In this document: positions 57,324 to 64,000 of the stretch, in pieces | Position numbering within the stretch: position 1 is the first letter of the stretch | Layout: each line of letters begins with the position of its first letter | From: Granulicatella adiacens ATCC 49175 | GTDB lineage: Bacteria; Bacillota; Bacilli; Lactobacillales; Aerococcaceae | Direction: 5' to 3' | Length of the DNA stretch: 64,000 bases | Assembly (NCBI RefSeq): GCF_025150565.1 | Contig: NZ_CP102283.1 | Location: 186,001-250,000, forward strand | Notes under the pieces: model-generated | The model's database searches: none | What the model was told of the DNA's origin: nothing | What the model saw: only the letters and a program-made list of their open reading frames with translations | Translations under genes and position numbers: made by a program

Positions 57324-57352
57324 TTGAAGCAACAACTGGAACGTGAGATAAT
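57324..57352 (+). promoter_or_regulatory. Promoter of membrane paralogue 2
   Basis: TTGAAG (57324-57329), 17 bp, GATAAT (57347-57352): the same as before paralogue 1, including the GAACGTGA stretch. Likely drives the four genes 57441-61383, since no terminator is seen among them. Confidence 0.65.
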
Positions 57353-57440
57353 GGGCTAAGACAGTTATTTTTGATTAAAGATATAAATAATTTTGTAACC
57401 GCAATCATATACATGCGGCTTGTGCCTTTGGAGGAACGAT

Positions 57441-58199
57441 ATGGATTATCAAGCAGTACGAAAAAAATATACGCTCTATACGAGATGCGCGGGGATTTTC
57501 GCAATTGTTCTCATTCTTTGCGTTTCGCTAGTAGTAAGTGAATTTACGATGCAAACGGGGAGCCTTCTTGTGATTATCGCCGGATTAGTCCTTACCATCT
57601 ATTTGATTAATAAATGGTATTTAACCACCGTGGAAAAATTGTTGCATGTAGATTTGGATTTAGCATCGTGGAGACAATATATAGAGATGAATAAAGAGGG
57701 AAAAAGAGCGGTCCTCCGATCAGTCTCCGCAACGTCGGAAGTTGCCTTGGCGTACATGACAGGGGACTTCGAGACGGCGATTCGAAAGGCCGAAGAAATC
57801 TTGAATAGAGACGGACTTCAACCGCAATTCCGAAATGTCTTGCAAAGCTACCGGATTCGTTCAGTCGTGTTGAGCCAGCCGGAGTTGAGCCGTGAAGAAC
57901 TGGATGCGATGATAGGTGAGCTGACGATAACAGACCCTACGATGGCCGAGAAGACGCAAAAGATAAGTGTGGCTCTCTATGATTTAACGATTGCGAACGA
58001 GAGCAACGACTACTTCGAAACGTTAACGAACGAATACAAGTACCCACAACTAGAAATCATCTACTACAAGGCGTTGAACGCTGCAATTAAAGGTGATACA
58101 GAGCGAGCAACGGAGCTGCTGAGCCAGCTTGCTGGTGAAGATGAGAGATTGTATGTTGTGAGGATGGGGAACTTGAGCGTATCAAATACGGGCAATTAA
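57441..58199 (+). CDS. Membrane-anchored helical-repeat protein, paralogue 2
   Basis: A 252-residue relative of the 53719 protein with the same layout (basic start, two membrane helices, helical-repeat cytosolic half; SVALYDLTIANESNDYFETLTNEYKYPQLEI is shared almost exactly). GGAGGAACGAT precedes the ATG. Its stop is 20 nt before the first gene of the unrecognised operon, so it may be a component of it. No family recognised. Confidence 0.65.
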   Translation: MDYQAVRKKYTLYTRCAGIFAIVLILCVSLVVSEFTMQTGSLLVIIAGLVLTIYLINKWYLTTVEKLLHVDLDLASWRQYIEMNKEGKRAVLRSVSATSEVALAYMTGDFETAIRKAEEILNRDGLQPQFRNVLQSYRIRSVVLSQPELSREELDAMIGELTITDPTMAEKTQKISVALYDLTIANESNDYFETLTNEYKYPQLEIIYYKALNAAIKGDTERATELLSQLAGEDERLYVVRMGNLSVSNTGN

Positions 58200-58219
58200 T
58201 TTTAAGTGGAGGTTTATTT

Positions 58220-59224
58220 ATGAACGAGGGAATTAACGAACTTTTTACTTATTGTGCATTGGATAAAGATGGAAAAAATATTATCGCTAAGATTAGTGAA
58301 ATGAACGACTGGAAGAAAGTATATGTAGAGAGTTTCAAGAAATCATATATTTCGGAATTACAAATACCGAATACAGTAAGAGCCTTTTATTGTGACCCTG
58401 ATACGACTTATAAAAAAGACTATGACCATCACTTTTTCGAAAGATTAGTTATTTTTTTAAATGTACAAGAAACAAAATTTAGAAAAAAATTAAAAGGAAT
58501 TTACAAATATATATTCGAAGAAGGACAAGGTATTAAAGTTATTGAGGTTAGAAAGAATAAAACAAAAAAACTGTTTTATCTAAGATCGGACCAGTTGGGA
58601 TTTTCTGTCCCAACTAGCGCAAAAATTCATCCTTATGATTTGTACATTAAAAGAAGCGAGAGTCCAGAATGTGCAGTAAGTCAAGTTGCCGAGTGGGTTA
58701 TTTCTTCAAGAATTATAGGTGGTTCTTTCCTCTGGCCGTTTTCATTTTATGAAACCTACAATATGCGTAAAGGAGGAACTATAAAATCTAATCGAAGTCA
58801 TTATATACAGGATCGTGTTGATTTAACGCTTTGGGAAATTTATTATTGGTATAACAAAAACGAGAAATCGACAATAATGACAAGGGTTAAAAATGAGCAA
58901 GCAAAAGAAGATTTGAAGAAGTGGTTATCTCACTTTAAAGACTTTGAAACTTATATAGAATTTTTCTGCTTTGAGGCATTTGTAAGTAAAGAAAAATCAA
59001 TAAAAAGTGCTAACCTTAGACCGATTAATATTTTAACTGGTAAGAATGAAGAACCTAAGTGGGGTGAAAAAGGAGAGAATCCTAAAATTGAAATAACTTC
59101 AGACCTTGAATTTAATACTATTGAAGAAATGTTAAAGGAACTGAACAAAAAGATACTTATTCGTTCGGAAAAAATGGAACAAATTATTTATAGCGAATGT
59201 AACGAGAACAGCAAAACGAAATAG
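58220..59224 (+). CDS. Uncharacterised protein of the 58-61 kb operon, gene 1
   Basis: A 334-residue soluble protein, AT-rich codons. A segment near residues 170-215 (GGSFLWPFSFYETYNMRKGG; IQDRVDLTLWEIYYWYN) resembles the F-x-WP/DRxDLTLxEI pattern of DUF6994-like proteins. The C-terminal 50 residues are charged. No enzymatic motif is obvious. GTGGAGG precedes the ATG; the next gene starts 12 nt after the stop. Confidence 0.6.
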   Translation: MNEGINELFTYCALDKDGKNIIAKISEMNDWKKVYVESFKKSYISELQIPNTVRAFYCDPDTTYKKDYDHHFFERLVIFLNVQETKFRKKLKGIYKYIFEEGQGIKVIEVRKNKTKKLFYLRSDQLGFSVPTSAKIHPYDLYIKRSESPECAVSQVAEWVISSRIIGGSFLWPFSFYETYNMRKGGTIKSNRSHYIQDRVDLTLWEIYYWYNKNEKSTIMTRVKNEQAKEDLKKWLSHFKDFETYIEFFCFEAFVSKEKSIKSANLRPINILTGKNEEPKWGEKGENPKIEITSDLEFNTIEEMLKELNKKILIRSEKMEQIIYSECNENSKTK

Positions 59225-59235
59225 GAGGCATAAAT

Positions 59236-59871
59236 ATGCTAGGGGAAAAAACAACAAAATTGATTATTGTATGCGATGAGAAGACATCAGAGTATGCAAA
59301 CTATTTACGCCAATTGGTGAGTATGAAAGATGATACTTCTGACGAAATTGTTGGAGTTAAGGACGGAACGGTTGAAGTCGCAGTGTGGCTTGAAAAGGAC
59401 TATGTTGCTAATATGGCGACGATTTCTTCAAAAGAGCATATCCTTTTTGTCGGTGAGAATAAAGTAAGTAAAAAAGAAACTCCTTCTATGTCAGTTAAGT
59501 TTGATAAGTTCGGAATGAAGTACGGTTGGTTAGGAAAACGTGCGATGATGATGGTATCAGACAGTATCAAGGATAAAGAAACCTACGATCAATTTATTGA
59601 ATTTTGTCAAGGTTATGAGCAAAAAATCGAAGCAATGTCACTAGAACGAGTTCTTAAATATGAGGATAAGGATGAAAAAGAAAAAGGAGTCGTTGCTCTT
59701 ATGAAAAATAAAGCAGCTACTTTGGCACAATTAGTGGTAAATCCAGGTGTATTTGGTGCGGTTGCAGGGATTAATATGCTGAAAGATCGTAAGAAATTAA
59801 GAGACCAACAGTATCGAGCGTTAACAGCAATTCTTTACACTGACGGATTAACGGAATTTCTGGAGGGATAA
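59236..59871 (+). CDS. Uncharacterised protein of the 58-61 kb operon, gene 2
   Basis: A 211-residue protein. The first ~110 residues alternate beta-strands and helices (TKLIIVCDEKTSEYANYLRQLV; EHILFVGENKV; YGWLGKRAMMMV), suggesting a Rossmann or TIR-like fold without clear catalytic residues. The C-terminal half is helical and hydrophobic in parts (NPGVFGAVAGINML). ATAGGAGGC precedes the ATG. Only 3 nt separate it from gene 3, so the two products are probably stoichiometric partners. Confidence 0.6.
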   Translation: MLGEKTTKLIIVCDEKTSEYANYLRQLVSMKDDTSDEIVGVKDGTVEVAVWLEKDYVANMATISSKEHILFVGENKVSKKETPSMSVKFDKFGMKYGWLGKRAMMMVSDSIKDKETYDQFIEFCQGYEQKIEAMSLERVLKYEDKDEKEKGVVALMKNKAATLAQLVVNPGVFGAVAGINMLKDRKKLRDQQYRALTAILYTDGLTEFLEG

Positions 59872-59874
59872 GCT

Positions 59875-61383
59875 ATGGAAGGCTTTAGAGAAGGCTATGA
59901 TTTCTTTCAAAGCCATGCGGGAAATTTCGTAGGAGTGTCTGAGGGCGTACGGTATGTTGATTCTGTGGAAACCGAAATTACAAAGTTAGTCAAAAATCTA
60001 AATCAGTTTTCCTCAAATAAGGCGGGGGTGGCTACTCTTAAAGGCGATGTTGCAGAATTTTGGCATGCTGGTACATTTAATATCAATGCTGTAGTTAAAG
60101 GTTCTAATCATAGAGTAGAGGTTGAACGCAGTCATGAACTGGGGTCAGTAGATATAAGGGGTAAGAATTTCGAATCAAAATTTGGCCTTAAATACTATAA
60201 AAACGGTGCAGAAAGTGCTAAACAGCAAGCAAAAAGTATTTTTGAAAAATTTCAGGAATACAAATCAAATGGTGGCAAAGAAAGCTTGGAAAACTATCTT
60301 CAAAAACGAGGATATTCTGCCGACAAAGTCTTAAGTGACCCTTTATATGCCGGTCAATATCGAGTAATACCTTCAGACCAATTTAAAGCTGCTACGGAAT
60401 GGCTTGAAAGAAGGATAAAAGAAGAATCTGTAAAAAGGCCCGAAGAAGTTCGTCGGTACCAAGAGACACTTGATATGTTAAGGTCTAAAGTATCTGATAA
60501 TAAAGGAAATGAATCAATCGAGTTGACAGAGACAGAAGCTAGAAAGCTTGCGCAACTTTCAAAAGAAGGAGATGTTACTGCTGAAAAGTTGAACCTTACA
60601 ACGGAAGAGTTGATTCGATTTAAGGATATTCTCAGACAGTCTTGTAAAGCGGGAATGAGTGCCGCGGTTATTACTATGGTCTTAAAAACGAGTCCTGAAA
60701 TTTTGAAAGCAATTCATTATTTAATAGAAAATGGAGAAATTGATGAAGAACAATTTAAGGTTCTTGGGTTCAAAGCGCTGACTAGTTCTAGCGAGGGTTT
60801 TATCAGAGGAACAGTTTCTGCTGCTATTACAGGAAGTTGCAAGGCTGGTTTATGTGGTAGTGCATTAAAATCTCTTGATCCTAGTGTTATTGGGGCAACA
60901 ACAGTTTTGGTAATGAACTCCATGAAGAATTCCTATAAAGTAGCTATTGGTGAAATGAGCAGAACTCAAATGGTAAATGAACTAATAAAGGAAATGTTTG
61001 TTAGTACGTGTGCTTTAAGTATGGGGGCCGCTGGACAGTCGTTTATACAGATTCCTTTACTTGGATATATGATGGGGAGTTTTGTAGGTTCGTTAGCAGG
61101 TTCAATCTTCTATGATGCAGCATACTCTCCAGTTATCTCGTTTTGTGTTGATTCTGGATTTACAATGTTTGGATTGGTAGAACAAAATTATGAATTGCCT
61201 GAAGATGTTCTGAAAGAAATTGGAGTCGAAGTATTTGAATATGAAAAATTTGATTATTCAAGTGTGGAGATAGAAGCATTCCAATTTGCTACATTCACTC
61301 CAGAAAAAATTGAACCAACAAGAATTGATATGGTTTTCTTACGAAGAGGCGTAATAGGCATTAACTGCATAGGCTTTGAATAA
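59875..61383 (+). CDS. Putative PD-(D/E)XK nuclease-membrane fusion, gene 3 of the 58-61 kb operon
   Basis: A 502-residue protein. The N-terminal domain has a restriction-nuclease-like order: Glu61 in LKGDVAEFWHAGT, Asp93 in SVDIRG, then Glu100-Ser-Lys102 in FESKFGLKYYK, a plausible PD-(D/E)XK site. A charged helical middle follows. The last ~250 residues carry several Gly/Ala-rich hydrophobic helices (GMSAAVITMVLK; GSFVGSLAGSIFYDAAYS), perhaps membrane-inserting. Nuclease and membrane roles are inferred from these patterns only. GGAGGGATAAG precedes the ATG. Confidence 0.6.
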   Translation: MEGFREGYDFFQSHAGNFVGVSEGVRYVDSVETEITKLVKNLNQFSSNKAGVATLKGDVAEFWHAGTFNINAVVKGSNHRVEVERSHELGSVDIRGKNFESKFGLKYYKNGAESAKQQAKSIFEKFQEYKSNGGKESLENYLQKRGYSADKVLSDPLYAGQYRVIPSDQFKAATEWLERRIKEESVKRPEEVRRYQETLDMLRSKVSDNKGNESIELTETEARKLAQLSKEGDVTAEKLNLTTEELIRFKDILRQSCKAGMSAAVITMVLKTSPEILKAIHYLIENGEIDEEQFKVLGFKALTSSSEGFIRGTVSAAITGSCKAGLCGSALKSLDPSVIGATTVLVMNSMKNSYKVAIGEMSRTQMVNELIKEMFVSTCALSMGAAGQSFIQIPLLGYMMGSFVGSLAGSIFYDAAYSPVISFCVDSGFTMFGLVEQNYELPEDVLKEIGVEVFEYEKFDYSSVEIEAFQFATFTPEKIEPTRIDMVFLRRGVIGINCIGFE

Positions 61384-61385
61384 CC

Positions 61386-61423
61386 AACAAACCGGAGCCC
61401 CGTAAAGGGCTCCGGCCTTTTTT
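61386..61423 (+). terminator. Rho-independent terminator
   Basis: CCGGAGCCC/GGGCTCCGG with a CGTAAA loop and a T run closes the operon. Confidence 0.9.
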
Positions 61424-61814
61424 ATTTAGCAACTGCCTTCTTGTAGTACATCTCTAACCCCAGCGACGCGACTAGTAGCACCGCACCGACTGGTAAGTAG
61501 AGGGTTGGGTAGACGGAACTGGTTCCGTAGATGTCGAAGACTCCTTTGAGGAAGCTGCCGAAGATGAAGGTGAGGACACCCATCTTGTAGGCTGCTTGTG
61601 CGTCTTCTGACTCCAGGAAGGTTTTCCCGGTCATTTTCGCTATAAGATTTGGCACCACTCCAAGAACGAGTGGAATCATAAAGAGCAAGTACATGAATGG
61701 GGAGTAGACTTGGTGGCTAAAGAATTCATACACCATTCCGACAACTAGTGTCACCACCGTTGCAACTGTGTAGAATATCAGTCCCGTTTTCTTTTTATAA
61801 GTAGACAATGTCAC
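61422..61814 (-). CDS. Small membrane protein of the cell-surface operon
   Basis: A 130-residue protein with four helices (GLIFYTVATVVTLVVGMVYEF; FMYLLFMIPLVLGVVPNLIA; LTFIFGSFLKGVFDIYG; YLPVGAVLLVASLGLEMYY). No family recognised. Its ATG at 61814 overlaps the end of the phosphodiester glycosidase gene by 20 nt, so it is co-translated. Confidence 0.65.
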   Translation of the reverse strand: MTLSTYKKKTGLIFYTVATVVTLVVGMVYEFFSHQVYSPFMYLLFMIPLVLGVVPNLIAKMTGKTFLESEDAQAAYKMGVLTFIFGSFLKGVFDIYGTSSVYPTLYLPVGAVLLVASLGLEMYYKKAVAK

Positions 61815-62766
61815 TCACCTCTCTTTCTTCGATGTTTCGACCGTTTGTAGTCGGTTTGTTAATGATTTGTCCGTTAAAGTACATGGTTGATGATCCGCCG
61901 CCGTCTAAGTTATAAGCGGTTGTGACGTTCAATTCTTTTATAAAATCAGCTAATTGTTTCAACGATAATCCTTGGCTTTCGCTTGTACGTCCGTCTGACA
62001 CCACGAATACATAAGTGCTGTCATCGATGATTCCGATGGCTGTACGCGGGTTGCTCGCCATGGCTTTCCCAACTTCGTCTGAACTATCAACGGCTACTTG
62101 TCCGTTTTCAATCAACGCTGGGCCAAATGACAAGACTTGCATCGCGCCGTTGTCCACTAACTGTTGGGCTGTGATGTCGCCTTCTTTGATGATGCCGAAG
62201 CTTCCGTCCTTGTAGATAACTAAGTCTTCTTGGTCGGCACTCTGGCTCTCACTTCGTAGTAATTTTCCGTTACGAACAACGTATCCAGCATCTCTGGCTC
62301 CGTAGTAGTCTCCATTAATCGCAAGGACCGCGTTTACGCTTTTAGCGGTTGTAGAAGTCTTCGCCGTTACGTTTCGACCGTACGTTTCGTTGGCCAAGGC
62401 GGTCTTAATTGACGAGTTGCCTTTGATTTTTACGGTTGCGACGTGGATTTGCGTGTTATTTCGCTCGTAAGTCTCAATCGAGATGGATTTCGTGTCGTCC
62501 TCGTAGGCGGTCGCCGTACTCACAGTTGGCGTTGTAGACGCGCCCCCGCTACTTGAACTGCTCGAGTTACTAGACGTTCCCGTGCCGCTTGCGCCAGTTC
62601 CTGTGGCCGTGTTCGTTGTCGCTGCCGTTTCGTTACTGAACTTTGCGAGACTCTTAGAGATAAAGAGCGTATCGGCTATGACCATCCCTGAAGCCCCGAT
62701 GAGGACGGCCGTATAAGCGGTCGATAAGATTTTTCTGAGTGATTTTCCTTTTTTGTTATTTGACAT
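61795..62766 (-). CDS. Phosphodiester glycosidase family (NAGPA-like) exported protein
   Basis: A 323-residue protein with an N-terminal signal/anchor helix, a Ser/Thr/Gly-rich linker (about residues 45-80) and a NAGPA/phosphodiester glycosidase domain: AVLAINGDYYGARD, GKAMASNPRTAIGII, VVSDGRTSESQGLSLKQLADF and the catalytic-type NLDGGGSSTMYFNG. Family members act on sugar-phosphodiester links in exopolysaccharides or teichoic acids. The ATG at 62766 with AGAAAGGTG upstream is chosen over TTG 62790. Confidence 0.85.
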   Translation of the reverse strand: MSNNKKGKSLRKILSTAYTAVLIGASGMVIADTLFISKSLAKFSNETAATTNTATGTGASGTGTSSNSSSSSSGGASTTPTVSTATAYEDDTKSISIETYERNNTQIHVATVKIKGNSSIKTALANETYGRNVTAKTSTTAKSVNAVLAINGDYYGARDAGYVVRNGKLLRSESQSADQEDLVIYKDGSFGIIKEGDITAQQLVDNGAMQVLSFGPALIENGQVAVDSSDEVGKAMASNPRTAIGIIDDSTYVFVVSDGRTSESQGLSLKQLADFIKELNVTTAYNLDGGGSSTMYFNGQIINKPTTNGRNIEEREVSDIVYL

Positions 62767-63796
62767 AATGCACACCTTTCTCTTGTCCAAAAATCAGTTT
62801 CTTTTGTACAAACCAGTTAAAGAAGAACATCCCGATTTCGGTCATGATTTTACCGATGAAGGGTCCGATACCCAGTCCGTAGCTGAGGCCCATGAGGATG
62901 AGCGTGTTCAGCGTTAATGAGAAGCTGGCGAGTAAAATATAGCCGCCAAGTTCTTTTAGAAACGGTTTGTCGCTGGCAAAGACGAACTTCTTATTCACAA
63001 AGAAGTTGAATCCTGCACTAATCATCCTTGCAATCACGTTAGCCGTTACGAGTGGCACGCCAATAAAAATCTGGAAGGCGTAGAGGGTGTAGTCTAGAAA
63101 AAACGAGAGAAAGGATGATAGGGCGAACTGGAAAATCTCTTTGTAGATTCTGAATGAATCGTGAAGAGGGTTAAAGTGTGACCCTTCATTTTTGTTCTCA
63201 TAAATCGTTTGAATGTCTAGCTCGCAGAAAGGACGTTTTTCTTTCGCCCACACCATCAACACGTTCATTTCGTATTCAAAACGTGATCCTGAGATTTCAA
63301 GCATTTTGTCTAAATGCGTACTTGAGAATCCACGCAGACCTGTTTGGGTATCGCTAAGTTTCGTCCCGCTGGTCAGTTCGAAAATTTTCAAGGTGATTTT
63401 GTTTCCAAGGCGGCTTCTAAGTGGGACATGGGAAGCGTCGAAGTTTCGAACGCCGAGTACGAGGCTATCTTGTTCAAGGGCAGCTCGGTTGGCGATGCGC
63501 ACGATGTCTTCAGGGCTATGTTGTCCGTCAGAGTCTGCCGTCACAATCGCTACTTCCTCATGAGCATGAGTTTCTTTAATATATCGATAAGCGGTTTTGA
63601 GTGCTTCGCCTTTTCCTTTGTTTTCAGGGTGCGTTAAAACAGTCGCTCCTGTAAGCTTTGTGAAGATTGGAAGATAGTTCTCCCCACTACCATCATCCAC
63701 TACGATGACCTCTAAGTTTTTGGCGATGAGTTGCTGCGTTAAAGGAATTAATTTTTCCTCTGGTTCATATGCTGGAATAATGACGATTGTTTTCAT
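62756..63796 (-). CDS. Glycosyltransferase family 2 fused to GtrA domain
   Basis: A 346-residue fusion. Residues 1-215 are a DPM1-like GT2 (TIVIIPAYEPEEKLIPL, VVDDGSGENY, TADSDGQHSPEDI, DTQTGLRGFS). The C-terminal ~120 residues are a four-helix GtrA domain (FVNKKFVFA near residue 270; FFFNWFVQKKLIFG near the end). It probably charges undecaprenyl phosphate with a sugar and helps flip it for wall-polymer decoration. The ATG at 63796 begins the conserved domain; an ATG at 63862 would add an unconserved tail across the promoter (TATAGT at 63845-63850 on the minus strand). Confidence 0.88.
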   Translation of the reverse strand: MKTIVIIPAYEPEEKLIPLTQQLIAKNLEVIVVDDGSGENYLPIFTKLTGATVLTHPENKGKGEALKTAYRYIKETHAHEEVAIVTADSDGQHSPEDIVRIANRAALEQDSLVLGVRNFDASHVPLRSRLGNKITLKIFELTSGTKLSDTQTGLRGFSSTHLDKMLEISGSRFEYEMNVLMVWAKEKRPFCELDIQTIYENKNEGSHFNPLHDSFRIYKEIFQFALSSFLSFFLDYTLYAFQIFIGVPLVTANVIARMISAGFNFFVNKKFVFASDKPFLKELGGYILLASFSLTLNTLILMGLSYGLGIGPFIGKIMTEIGMFFFNWFVQKKLIFGQEKGVHYVK

Positions 63797-64000
63797 GGTT
63801 GTCACTGCTCGCCTGTTTGGGGAGCTTCCCCTTTCCGTTTGATTAACTATAATTTGCACCATGAACCTAAAACGTACTTAAAAGAGGTGGAAAAAAATAA
63901 AATTAGCATTTAATATAGTATTTAAAAGAAAAATGAAAAATCCCCTAGCGTCAGGCATTGCTTGTAACGCTACGTAATGTAGTAATATGCAGGCATTAAG

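Noticed and set aside
63863-64000. Possible inverted repeats at the window end
   Set aside because: AGCGT/ACGCT pairing is short, and the region is cut by the window edge, so nothing can be claimed.

Overview
The window is a low-GC Gram-positive chromosome segment. Gene content and order (PurK-like–pcrA–ligA–camS–gatCAB, DUF1934–rpoE, xpt–pbuX, LXG toxin debris) point to Lactobacillales, probably a Carnobacteriaceae/Enterococcaceae relative such as Granulicatella. The genus is an inference from gene order and style, not from a database match. No rRNA, tRNA or CRISPR array was seen.

Region 1 (1-9.2 kb): a TetR repressor and a membrane-flavoreductase operon sharing one operator sequence; an OatA-like acyltransferase with an altered active site; a YtrA-type GntR/ABC operon whose repressor gene carries an in-frame stop; a small aromatic-acid-exporter-like protein; a DNA-binding protein; and a cell-wall glucosaminidase. 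Region 2 (9.2-27.2 kb) is conserved core: PurK-like protein, PcrA, LigA, CamS, GatCAB, DUF1934, RNA polymerase delta, GtrA, xanthine salvage (xpt-pbuX), MetG and BrnQ. Region 3 (27.7-39.0 kb): GNAT acetyltransferase, an ABC exporter, an ascorbate-type PTS with a split transketolase under a PRD/EIIB/EIIA regulator, a toxin-antitoxin-like pair behind a perfect 34-bp palindrome, a YdcF-like protein and an RlmCD-type rRNA methyltransferase that has lost its Fe-S cysteines.

Region 4 (39.1-61.4 kb) is an AT-rich accessory island. It holds broken LXG polymorphic-toxin pieces and an immunity gene, a two-gene CBASS anti-phage system (CD-NTase plus 2TM-NUDIX effector) between two copies of a ~57-bp repeat, a GC-richer imported block (hydrolase, XRE-AbrB regulator, serine-recombinase tail, relaxase fragment), VOC and GNAT cassettes between repeated gene ends, a LysR/DUF4865 pair, an ADP-ribosylglycohydrolase, an AAC(3)-type aminoglycoside acetyltransferase, a duplicated membrane protein family, and an unrecognised three-gene operon (58.2-61.4 kb) whose last protein looks like a PD-(D/E)XK nuclease fused to a hydrophobic C-terminal half. 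Region 5 (61.4-63.8 kb, minus strand) is a cell-surface operon: GT2-GtrA fusion, phosphodiester glycosidase and a small membrane protein.

The most striking unexplained structure is a family of four large intergenic hairpin elements (about 19.17-19.42, 23.39-23.58, 27.17-27.37 and 27.45-27.62 kb). They share a three-way-junction architecture and a conserved CCTAGGT hairpin loop, while the stems differ in sequence but stay paired. In at least three copies the outer arms appear to continue into neighbouring gene ends or promoters.
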